From Onchocerca volvulus (taxonomy: Eukaryota > Nematoda > Chromadorea > Rhabditida > Onchocercidae), in contig HG738140.1 of the NCBI GenBank assembly GCA_000499405.2, forward strand, positions 3,905,539 to 3,969,538: a stretch of 64,000 nucleotides of DNA. The letters run 5' to 3'. Position 1 is the stretch's first letter. Each line of letters begins with the position of its first letter. Shown here in pieces: positions 40,918 through 53,000 of the stretch. A model generated the notes under the pieces. It had not been told where the DNA came from. It saw only the letters and a program-made list of their open reading frames with translations, and did no database searches. Made by a program: the position numbers and the translations under genes.

Positions 40918-42319
40918 ATGGGTAGTAGACGTAGATCATTACTATTCAATCGCTGGAAACAACAGAAGAAAAACGAAGAATTTGATGGAATAACAGAGGA
41001 AGAATTGATCGAATACAAAGAAGCATTTCATCTTTTTGATAAAGTAAATTTTGTTTTCTTTACTATTTTTTTTTTTTTTTCATGAATTCTTCAAAATATT
41101 ACACGTTACGTTAAACTCTATTAATATTATACGTCACGTTAAACATAATTTTATCTTACTTAAGTTTATAGTAGTATTACACGTCACGTTAAACGTAATT
41201 TTATATTACTTAAGTTTATATTAATATTACATGTCACGTTAAACGTAATTTTATACATTTTATATTACCTGAAGAGAAAAATAATTTTATATTGCTTTAA
41301 AAGAAAAACATTAAAATAATATAAATAGGATGTCATCTTAAAATAGGAATAATCGAAATTAAATTTCTAAATTTCAATTTCACATCTTTTAATTCTATTT
41401 GTTGTAAGCTATACTACCAAGCAATATCTGTATAAGTTGTTAGATCGGATCGATATAAATATAATAATTTTTTTTGTTTGATTTGTTTCATAATTTTTAA
41501 ATAAATTTAAATGAACAATTGTATATAATGCTAATCAAAAATCATTTCAAATATAAGTTCATTATACTAAATGCATTTCTAAGGTCAACATTTCAAATAT
41601 ATTTGCAATAAAATCAAATATAAATTAATAATAAGCAAATAATTAAAAGATGAATAATTAATAAGCAAAATTAATATCCAAATCATTTAATCTGATATCT
41701 TATCAACAAATAAGAATTATTAAGTACATTTCGATAAGAAAAAAAATCAAAAAATTTTTTTGAAATTTTTCGAAAAAAAACAATTAATGAACAAATGTTT
41801 AAGATCGAGAAAAATGAAATTTAAATATTATTCTCGAAATTTTTAGTGAAGAAATTTACTATGGAACATATGCCAAAGATATGCTTGCATACGTAAATAT
41901 TTATACGTAAATTTTAAATAAATTTACAATTTACGTAAATTTACATGTAATTTATAGTGAGATACCAAGCAAATAAATGGATATTATTATTATTATTATT
42001 TTGTGATACCAATCTTTTTGAAATAATGATATTATAATGGTACTAGTTGTATTTTTAAAAAGTATAATTAAAATATGAAAATTAAAAATTAAAAAAAATA
42101 TTTTGCACAATTTTTAGGATGGGGATGGATCAATATCATCGAAAGAACTTGGCGTAGCAATGCGATCACTTGGACAAAATCCAACAGAACAAGAATTATT
42201 AGATATGATCAATGAAGTGGATATTGATGGTAGTGATACCATTGATTTTTCGGAATTTTGTCAAATGATGAAACGAATGAGCAAGGTTAATTATCGATTG
42301 ATCAGTTGATCAATGAATT

Positions 42320-42371
<52 letters not shown>

Positions 42372-43683
42372 GTTAATAATAAATATCAGTGCTATCAATA
42401 GAAAATAAAGAATATACATATATAAAAGATATCAAAAAATTATCAAAATTATGAAAAGCGTGTAAAAGTTTTAGCTTTATTTTTACATTTTTTCATGATC
42501 TTATATTCTTTTGGCTTATTTCAATGCGTTTTTCAAATTCATAAAAATTAATTGAAATTTTCGAAAAATTTTTGTTTATATTTTTATTAATTCAATCAAA
42601 TTTCAATTTCATTCCATTTGTTATTCTTTTGTTTTCTTTTTTCTTTTTTTTTCTTTCTTTTTTTGCTTTTTTTTATTTAATCAAAAATTCGAAATAAAAA
42701 AAAAAAAGAAATCAGAATTGATATTTTTTTTTTTTTTGGAAGAAATCATATCAATTTTAACAATTCGCCACCACAATTCAAACAATTAAATTTAAACCTA
42801 AATAATAAAATGATGAAAAAATTGCTTAAAATATAGCACTTGAAAAAAATTATTAACCAACGAGAAGATTCCAACTTTTGCCAATTTTTACTTAGATATT
42901 ATTTTTCAAAAAAAGTGATTTAAAAAATTGCTCAAAATATGATAAGATTTGAGAAAAAAAAAAATTATTATTTCGTAAGAATAACTTTTTCAAAATTTTT
43001 TCAAATATTATTTTAAAAAGGAAAAGTTTGTATATGAAAACTTTTTTTTTGTTATTTCAGAGAAAAAGTTGTTTAATAGAATTTTTTCATTGAAATTTTG
43101 CATATTTATTCACTATTTTTTTTTTTTTTTTTTTTTCTAAGGAAAATGATAGTGAAATGATACGTGAAGCATTTCGAGTATTTGATCGAGATGGTAATGG
43201 ATATATCACGGCTCAAGAATTTCGATATTTTATGACTCATATGGGTGAACAATTTAGTGATAAAGAAGTTGATGAAATTATTGCTGAAGTTGATATTGAT
43301 GGTGATGGACAGGTACAGATTTGTTTTCAAGTACTGATAAGATAAAAATTATCACAACACATTGATAAACTGATAGTAATTTGTTAATTTCATCATACCA
43401 AAATGCTAAGCAATAATCTTATTTCCAATTTTTATAATACTAGTATTTCATTATATCAAAATGCTAAGTTAAAAAGCATTTTTAAACTAATAATTTTATT
43501 TTCAATTTTTATATAAATGTTTCATTGCAAAAAAAAAAAAATTGTTTAACTAATAAATTTTTAATCCAATAATTGCATTTCCAATTTTTACAATATTGAT
43601 ATTTTAATATATCGTTTTGCTTTTCAAGTTAATATAAATTCCAGATCAATTATGAAGAATTCGTGAAAATGATGACAACATAG
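40918..43683 (+). CDS. Calmodulin-like protein with four EF-hands
   Basis: Exons 40918-41043, 42118-42285, 43142-43312 and 43645-43683, all phase 0, encode 167 residues, slightly longer than calmodulin (about 149). A basic N-terminal extension ([20 protein letters not shown]) precedes the calmodulin core. The loops are [42 protein letters not shown] and [14 protein letters not shown]. All have acidic residues at positions 1, 3 and 12. Loop 2 has Asp instead of Gly at position 6. The core, including [20 protein letters not shown], resembles the C. elegans cal-1/cal-2 group, so I read it as a Ca2+ sensor paralogue rather than calmodulin itself. Met-Gly at the start could allow N-myristoylation, which is inference. 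The ATG follows an AACAG acceptor by 17 bases, suggesting trans-splicing. Confidence 0.9.
41103..41260. repeat. 50-bp tandem repeat with ACGTCACGTT core
   Basis: The word ATGTCACGTT or ACGTCACGTT followed by AAACGTAATTTTAT begins at 41131, 41181 and 41231, exactly 50 bases apart. A diverged copy lies at 41103. It lies in intron 1 of the calmodulin-like gene. Confidence 0.85.
42322..42368. repeat. Poly-T tract of 47 bases
   Basis: An uninterrupted T run near the start of intron 2 of the calmodulin-like gene. Its length is probably unreliable in assembly. Confidence 0.9.
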
Positions 43684-45803
43684 CTTCTTATCAATTTGGT
43701 TTAAGCTTTTATCAATGTTGTTCGATCATGAATGGTAGAAATAGTTAATCACTTTAGTGATAATGATAAAAAAAAAGGAAATGGTAGTGAAATGTTGTTT
43801 TGTGGGAAAAAAAAAATCAATTTAATCAATAGTAAAATGTCTGTGTTACACATCATTATTTTGATATCATTTATACCTATCAAAAACAGTGCTTAATTTC
43901 TCCTTCCAAAGATTTAAATTTATGCTTATTTCAATCTTTGAATGATAATTTGCCAAAGATTTATTTATGAAAAAAAAAAAGATATCAATTAATGATTTAT
44001 AAAAAAAAGCCAGGAATCAATGATCGGAAATGATTTATCACCAATCAATTTATAAAGTACTGCTCACTGACAAAAAAAAATTTTGATTTTTTCACTCGCG
44101 GATAAACTAATGATAAATTGAACACTTTCTGACATGGCTTAATTTCATGGAAGAAAAAAAAAAAGAAAAATCGTAATTTTATATAATTCTTTCTTTTATT
44201 AATTCAAAAAAAATCTAATTTAACTATAAAAGTAAATGGAATAAGTTGAATAAAGTTCTAAGTTTATAAATTACTTGATGACTTTTTAACTTTCTCTATT
44301 TCATAGTTTGCAATAATTTACTTGAAATCATGAAAAAGATTAAAGCTTTTATAACAGCGGAAATAAAAGCGAAAGGAAATTAGAGAGAAGAAAAAAATTA
44401 AAAAAAGAAAAGAATAATTTTGCAATTAAAAAATTTCAGTTGCAAAATTTAAGTATCTAAAATTTTCTATTCCAGTCTTCCATTTTTATTTATTTTCGCG
44501 TTAAAATTTACGAACTTTACGAGATGTAATAATCTAATTTCTTCTTCGATATATGCCATAGGTTGTTAGTTACTTCATATTTTGATTAGATTTATTCTTT
44601 GATTTTATAGAAATAATTTTAAAAATGATGATAAATGCCAATTTGGCTGAAATAAACAGAATCGTTCAACTGCAAAAATTCTTATTCAAGAGAAAAAAAA
44701 AATGTTAGAAAAAATTTCTTAAAAAAAAAAAAAAAAAGATCCTTAAAAATTCTTATTCGATGACATGAGAAATTTGTCTCATTTGTCTCATGTCATCTAA
44801 ATGGTATCATCAGAATTATGGTTTTACAATTCAAATAATTAAAATGAAAAAATTTAAACATTCACATACAATATAAATATAAATTAATTTATGTAATTCT
44901 GCATTTCTTTAAATATGCTTTGAAAAAGAATAATTTTTGGAAATTTCTGAAATTTTTTATTTTTTTTTTAAATCCTTTTGATATTGTATTTTCTTAATGC
45001 TATAAAAAATCATTAAGATTATTTGATCTTTCTTCTCACTTTTCTTGCGATGTAATTCGAATTTATACTTTAAATAAATCGACGTTTTAAATTGTATTTT
45101 CAAAGAGACTTTAATTAGTTATCTGAGACAAACTAAAAATATTCTTTAGCAAAATGCAATAAGAAATAAGAATTGAAAAGGTAACAAGTAATTTCGTAAT
45201 TAGAATCTGATCATTTTCAAGATTCACTTACTTAATTTAAAAGCAAAGCATCTATTTTGATTATTATATTCTAATTAAAAGCTGATGAAAAATAAATCTA
45301 TCTCCAATTCAATATAGGGAAAAAATGAAGAAATTGAAAATCCCAGATTTCTTAAATCAGTATTATGGATTTTTAATATCAATGTATTCTTAATATGTTA
45401 ATTAATTTCTAAAGCAATAATAAAAATTAAAACGTTCAAAATTTGAAAAGTAATAAGCCATATTACCTATTAACTAATTAGACTTTTAATTTTTATCATT
45501 ATTCTTTTGATAATAACATGACATTAAGATGGCTGTTTACAGATTCTAGAAATTATCTAATAAGACAGATTAAATAAATGATAAATAAATATAAATATAT
45601 ATACATACACAAACATAAACACACACACCCACACATACAAATATAAATAGGATGAATTTTATTTTAAAAAAAAGTTCAGGATACTAAATACTGTAAAATG
45701 TAAAATAAGATACTGTAATATAAAATAAATAGTGTAATATTATATTTAGAAAAGCTAGTAACACTATAATATTTAATTTATCAAACGAATAAGATATAAT
45801 AAT
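43684..45803. other. Convergent intergenic region
   Basis: It lies between the 3' ends of the calmodulin-like and SFT2 genes and should contain both 3' UTRs. A missing last exon of the SFT2 gene could lie here, but no clear match was found. A CA/TA-rich microsatellite occurs at about 45590-45650. Confidence 0.45.
44759..44797. repeat. Perfect 12-bp inverted repeat
   Basis: GATGACATGAGA at 44759-44770 and TCTCATGTCATC at 44786-44797 are exact complements around a 15-base loop. The loop and right arm also hold a 10-base tandem (TTTGTCTCAT). Confidence 0.8.
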
Positions 45804-45985
45804 TTATGAAAAATATAAACATACCCATAAACTGAAATATAATGTCGTCACAACAGTTATAAAATATGCTATCGTAATATGCCTTCTTTGCTCCGAGAAC
45901 ATATGTCTCAAATAATTCATCGGTCCCCATAAAAAAGCAAAACTGAAAAAATATTTAAAATTTATATTAACATTTGATTTATTCG

Positions 45986-46072
<87 letters not shown>

Positions 46073-47430
46073 GGAAGAAAGAAAAAGAAAGCAAATAGAA
46101 TTAATCTTTCATTATCTATTTGAACAGCAATAATTTTTCTATCTCTTTTCATCTTATAAAAAAAAGTTTTTACAATTGCGGAAGATATCTTGAATTCTTA
46201 TCCTATCAGTAGATATATTAGTTTCCTATTAGAATATTCCTATTAATCTTTCTAATACTGTATATTACTTCACTAAATCTCAAATTATTTTACTAAAAGA
46301 TTTGATTATACTAGTCTAAGAAAAAAAAGTATAAAAAAAAGTAAAAAACATGAAATAAATGAAATTAACAAACCTTAAAATTAACATGACCGAACCAAGT
46401 GTATTCACAGCTGCAAATTTTCGAGCTTGTATAACTACAGTAGGTAACAACACAACAGCCTAGAAAATGTTTTTTATAATTAAAAAAAAAAAAAAAAAAA
46501 AAAACAGATGCTTGCTGATTTTCCATTTCCTATGAATTAATGAAATATCATAGAGTATATCAAAATTGGAAATTTAAATTAGTTTTGCATGAATTATACA
46601 TTCTCTTACATTACACTTAATTCAAACAATATCATTGTGAATATCTGATGATTCTTGATCATTTTGCCTTTAGAAATTTACCGGAAAGTGGGAACTGATA
46701 ATTTTTTTTTCAAACTTACAATTCCGAAACAAATAAAAGCTGCTCCTATTGACATGAAAAATGCGACAATCCTTTGCATCTTTGACATCCTGCAACAAAA
46801 ATATTTAAAATAATTTTCCGATGCTATTATTTCATCTAAAATTAATTTTCCAGTATTATCATTCATTTGGACCTTACCTGATAATTAGCTCAGGAAACAA
46901 AACGTTTTTACGGATGATAATATAAATGGGCTTCTCAATATTAATGAGAAATCAGTAGAGATACAAATGATATAACGTACTTGAATCTTAAAGATCCGAC
47001 ATTTTTGCTAATTAAATTTCTAAAATCTGATAATTTAATTTGATAAGAAAAAGAACAAAACCCTTCAATAATACCTACAATTTTAAAGTGAAATTTAAGT
47101 TAAAGACATATATTCGAAAAGTTTTAAAACTATAAAAATTCCAAAATCATATATCTGAATTTGTTTAAAAGAAAAAAGAAACCCAAAAACGGATTCATCG
47201 TTGGTAATCGAACTGAACCATCCGTTATTTTTACGATTTCGTGATTGTGGCAATTGTCCATTTGTTTGTCCAGCAGATTCGGTCAATATTTCTCGATCAA
47301 AATCATCTGATGAACGTGTCAACGTGAAACCATTCAAACTTGATGGAAGTTTAAATCGTATAGTATTAATTGATGGAAATGATGAATTCTTAGCTTTTTG
47401 TTGATTCACAAATTCTTGAAGATCTGACAT
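45804..47430 (-). CDS. SFT2-family vesicle transport membrane protein, short C terminus
   Basis: Exons 47430-47183, 46789-46720, 46459-46374 and 45942-45804 join in phase to 180 residues. A hydrophilic N terminus (MSDLQEFVNQQKAKNSSF) precedes the membrane part. Segment 1 is IVAFFMSIGAAFICFGI and onward. Segment 2 is FAAVNTLGSVMLIL, followed by the family hallmark GPMNYLRHMFSEQRR, comparable to GPVKQLKKMF in SFT2D1. Segment 3 is ITIAYFITVVTTLYFSLW. SFT2 proteins normally have a fourth segment ending with a WYS-like motif and act in endosome-to-Golgi fusion. Here the frame stops after LYFS. Either the donor at GG|GTATG (45824) leads to an exon I could not identify, or the protein is truncated. 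Confidence 0.75.
45986..46072. repeat. Long poly-A tract
   Basis: A(55) at 45986-46040, a short TAAATTT break, then A(25) to 46072. It lies in the last intron of the SFT2-type gene, where it is poly-T on the coding strand. Confidence 0.9.
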
Positions 47431-50038
47431 TATACTGCAAAAAAAAAAAAAAAAAAAAAAAAGAAATTTTTTTTCAACTTATTCATTCAATAAAATATAA
47501 CATAAAATGAAAAGTGGAGAAAATATGAAAAAATATTGCATTTACAATTGAGATTTTTATATAAACCTAAAATAATCCATTTGCATGCATAATAATCCAT
47601 TTTTATATTACATTAAAAAAATTGAATTAGTTTTGTGGGAAATTGAAAATGATGGAAAATTTATTTGATTACATCAATTATATTTGATCAAATTAGTTTG
47701 ATAAAATGATAAATAGTCGAAAGTTTTATCCAATTAATCAATAACAAGATGATAACACTGTTTCTCTTTTTTTTTTGATAATTAATGGTTTTGAAGGGAA
47801 TTGATATGGACGTAGTATAGTTTCATTAGTGATTAATTAAAAAAAGTTTCATCATTAATTAATATAAAGAATAAAAAAAATAGAGTTTGAAAGCTTTCAA
47901 ATAAACCTAAAAAAGTTGATGACTGTAAAATTCCACTTTTTTTAATGAAACCATCAAATTATCACAACTTAAAATTCTATCATATTTTTTTAAACAAATA
48001 AATCATTTATCACAATGTTTCTTAAACTTTCTCCTTTTGTGCATCATTTATAAGTAAATTTCCAAAAAAAAAAAAAAAAAAAGGAAGAAAAAGAAATAGA
48101 AATATGAACCAATTTGCTGTCTAAAAATAAAAAAAGGCAAATACAGATAATGAACATACAAATACAAATTTTGAAGCATATTTATCAATGTAAGAAAAAA
48201 AAGTTGAAATTAAAATGTAAAATTAGAAAAAAAAAAAAAAAAAAGGAAACGAAAGAATTTAAAAAATGGAAATGACATCGAAATGAAACTAGAATAAACT
48301 TGAATTTCTTTTTTTCTGGCAAAATTACATTTACAAGTAACAAGAAAAAAAAAAGAACCTTAGCACCGGTTTCTTTTTTTTTCCTCCTGAAAATTGCCAA
48401 AACAATTACAGCGAATATAATGAAGAAAAATAAGGAAAGCTGCTTTTTGAAGTTTTTTTTTTTTCTCGAAACATCACTATTTTTTTTTTTTTTTTTAATT
48501 CTATATCAATAAAGTTTTCTTTTTTCTTTTTAGATTTTTGTCAAAAAAAACTTCAAAACGTTGCTTGTTATATTTTTTCCTAGAAGCTTTATAAACAAAC
48601 AAACAAAATAAGAAATGATAAAATAATGCTCCAAGATTGGAACTACTAATTAATTAATCTATTTAAGTAATAAGGAAAATCAATCTTATTTCATTGCATC
48701 ATTTCAATCACAAATCATTCAATGAATCTCTCTAAATCTTTGATAAAATTAATTTGAAAAAAAAAAGGATAAATAAAAGGAAAAAAAGAACGTTGATGAT
48801 AGCTTGGGTAAATATGCATACTTTTTTTTTGGAAGAAAAAAGAAATGGATGACTACATACAAATCAAAATAAATTCAAATTATCAATTATCATTTCAAAT
48901 ATGTTATAAATACATATATTTTAGAAAATGGCCACATCATTATTTCGCTTTTTTTTTTTATTTAAAAAAATCAATTTCGTGTTAAATAAAGTATCATCAC
49001 TCTTTTCGAACTTATAATGGTATATGTTTGGATATATTTTACAATTAAAAACCAGAAATCAATTAATGCATTGTAGTCCTATACTGATCAAAGAATAATG
49101 AATTGGATTTATGATAATACTTGAATAACAATTTATCCAAGTGTTATCATTTAAATAATTGTATAATTAATCTTTTTTATTTCTATCATCCTTTGAAAAT
49201 GAAAAAAAAAATAAAAATTCCATTCCAGTAAAGAAATAAACAATGATTAGAAAATATTAAAATTCGGTGAATATATTCTAACTCGATAAAATTGGATGAT
49301 ATTATCAGAAGCACCATAATAACGGAAACAATGTTAATTTTACGTGAATTATAAAATTTGAATCTTATCATATCTAAGCTGCTTATGATACTATCATCAG
49401 ACAAACAGCTCAATAGTCTGAATAATTCCGTTTTAATTCAATCAATGGTAATATCGCTAATCACAGAAAATTTTTTTATTTAGTTACAATATAACATAAT
49501 ACCGTATTAGTAACAAGAAAGTTTTTTGTTTGAATCATTGAAAGACTCGAGTATCTGATAGCAGCTTATTTCTTACTGATTTTATTCTTCTAAACTTGAA
49601 ATTTTTTACTGATACCATGTACTCAGATTCCCCAGTTTTGTAATTAAAATTAATACTTTGCTCAAGAAAACTTAACTCGAAAAAAAAAATACCGCTTCTC
49701 CTATTCGTCTTTGATTCAAATTAAAAAGTGTTGCTATATGTAAGATTATCCCGGCTATTCAATGAATTCATTTTTGTATTGTATGGTATCAGTAGAAAGT
49801 GAAAATTGCGAACATATCTGTATAGAAAAGGAAAATTCATCAATAGCATAATTCCACTTTATAACTGATTTATAATGCTTGTATTATTTGAACAATTTGA
49901 AGCGTAAAAAATATATAAATGAAGAAATTACAAGTTAAAAACAAAACAAAAAAAAAAAAAAAAAAAGAAGGATATAATCTATTATTAAACAAGGCTTCAA
50001 AATACAATGCATTTAGAGATATCACATTGCTTTTCTTA
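47431..50038. other. Homopolymer-rich intergenic region
   Basis: Many A or T runs of 10-24 bases (47437, 48063, 48229, 48480). Open frames are Lys/Phe low complexity. It contains the 5' flank of the SFT2-type gene and the 3' flank of the zinc-finger gene ending at 50039. Confidence 0.5.
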
Positions 50039-53000
50039 TCAGTCATTTTCATCAACAATAATTTCTTCATAATTATCATCATTTACTTCTACATACTGCA
50101 ATTTGCTTTCCTCCAACATATTTCTCATTTCTGTTCGCAGTGTTCGCATTTCTTCGAGACAACGCACCATATCACGATGCAAGGCAACATTCGCTTCATA
50201 ATAGCGTTGACATGAAGCAGCTAAAGGTCCTTCGTGATCTTCCGCTCTGCAAAATTTTCAAAGATCGTTAAAAATCTTTTAAAAAACATAAGGATTATTT
50301 CGATGAAAAAAATTTGATAATGACACACAATTACCAATGTCTTTACGAAAAACTATTCCTGAACATGAATTATGTGTCAATTGTCAAATCAATCTATTTA
50401 ACAAAATGTGAACATAAAAAAAATAAAAAGTTATAAGCTGGTGAAACTTAAGAACTGAAAATTTCGAACAAATAACAACCTACCTAATATTCAATACATC
50501 CGGATTTAGAATTGTCTCCCACGTGTCATCATCCACTTCCTCGGTATTAGCGACATTACCAATGTCCACTACTACATCATCTTCAACAACATGTTCAACT
50601 GCAGAATGACTGACAACAGGCATTTGATTTTTTGAGATAAGTGTACCATCTGCAAACCTGAGATCCTGAAATTTTCACACTTTTATCGGCAAAAAGAAAG
50701 AAAAAGAACATTTCCCTGATCGAATTATCATAAAAATAAAAAACGTGAGAATAATGATCAGGAAATCTAGAAGGTTCAGAATTATCTACGCGCTTTCAAT
50801 CGATGACATATTTAGAATTAGAAATTATAACACCAAGCATTTAACTATTTATTGTAAAACAGCAAGTAACTAACCATATTATTATAAAGCAAGAAAAAAA
50901 AAACCGTTTTCGCAGAATCATGGATGATAGTTTCATAATCTTTAGCAAAATAGAAGCGATCAAGATTTTCGGCCAAATTTTTAACCATATCAAGCGTAAA
51001 GACTTCGCATTCTTCATGATGTGCAGGATACATATTTTCGAGAATTTCATCCTCTTCGACTTTTACCGTTGCTCGAGTCATTCCTATACAGAATGATTTT
51101 TTATTTTTACTTTTTCCCATTGTAGATCTATTATTTTGATCTTTCAATTTTCGATACATATAAAAATATACTTGGTGTCATAGCTAGAGGGCTAGATGAA
51201 GAGATATGTATTCATAGAAAAATAGAAGGATGTTTATTTTTGATCATAAAATTTAAAAAGTAAATTAAGATAAGCAATCAAGTAATTAGAAAGATATATG
51301 TTTTGAGGAATAAATTTTCAGTTTCTCTAATAACAAATATGAGGTGATAAGAGGCTATTTATAAAAGAATTAAAAAAAAAAATTAAAATTAAAATTCAAT
51401 AATCAAACCTTCTACATTCCCCATTCTTCTGTGTCTTCGGCAAAGAACATCGCATTTCGAACAGCGATAATAGATGATACCGAGCTTATCGGATTTTCCG
51501 TTTATACGGTAAATTCGTGCTGACTGACTATCTGGTTCAAAAATGATCAGCGGTGGATGCTTGAAACGCCCGCTCATTATTTCTGCCTCATGCGCAATAC
51601 CGCTATAATTTTACAAAATAATGTATCACATTTTCATAATCTGAAATCACTTCTCGTCATGTGAATGACAAAATTCTCCGATATCAATCACTTTTCGATA
51701 TCATATATCTGTTTTGTTAATAAATATATTCATGCTTAATGCTGTAACCAAACTTCTCAAAGAATAATGAGAGCAAACCTCTGATCTTCTTCGATTTCAC
51801 CATCAACACGGTCATTTTTCATCATTCTGAATAATATATTTTATGAGTAAAGAGAAAGTATGTTATTTCAAATATTTGTACATTATAAGAAAAAAACTTG
51901 ATTTGTGTGAGTTCTTCAATGATAGATACTGCTTTCAGTTTTTCTGATGCTATAAAAAGGACAAGTAAACCTGCAGTAAAGGAACTGTACTGCAGTGTAC
52001 TGAAATACAAAATGAGGTTTAGTGCCTCAAGCCGATTTTCTTCAAATTATTATTTTTCATCAAAAATTGATTAATACGGATAACACAAAACACAAACAGC
52101 TTCAGTTATGAAAAGCTCAATTGCGAGAAAGATATAGAATTTTCTTATGTAAAAAAAAAAGAAAAAAACTCCAGAAATTAATTAAAACCTTAAAAGTTGT
52201 CGATTTTTTTGCTTCCTCATTCTTTCTGCTTGATGACATAATCGACTGTATTTCTTGGGAAGTGATTTCCATTTATCCGGAAAAGTATCGTCATCCTGGA
52301 TATGTCTTTTCAACTCACGATTTTTCTGTGCTACCAGTGCTCCCTAAATATATAGACAAAACAATGTAAATCCCACCTATCCATTTTTTAGACACACTAA
52401 ACAGATATTTACAAATATGCAGTTCTTGCTCAAAAGAATTACGTAGAACTAATCGAACAAAAATTTTTAAAAGGAAAACTAACTAATTTTCTGGCTGCTT
52501 CAGGTGTTAAATTACCGGCTTGAATCCTCGCTCGACAAGCGCGATCAATTTCCTGAAGCTGTTGAACTTCCTTTAGTACTGGTTTGCACTCCGGCAAATG
52601 TTCTGGATAAGCATTTCCGATTATCTTCCCATCCTTCGTCTTAATATGAGCAAAATAACGCTTTGTGCGATCATTTGCTGATGAGCCTGTAAGCGAAAAA
52701 ATAAACTCATTTTGAAGACAAATAATTTCACTGATGTGATCAAGCTTGAAACTTGGAAAGCTAATCGATAAAAGAGGAGAGGAGGAAAAAATATACCGGA
52801 ATTTTTTAATTTGTTGTTCGCAAGAGAATCGCATTTAGAACATCGATAGTAGCACGTTGCGCCCTGCTTACCTCGTCCATAAGCACTACACCGATAAATT
52901 CGCACTTTCGATGGATCATCCTTTTCCGGAATTACTATCGACGAACGGCTCAATCGTAGAGAACGGACTTGTCGCGGTATTGGTGGTACAGGTGATGTAC

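Noticed and set aside
45570..45712. Hydrophobic phase-compatible stretch as fourth SFT2 segment
   Set aside because: Made largely of TA/TG simple sequence and lacks conserved residues.
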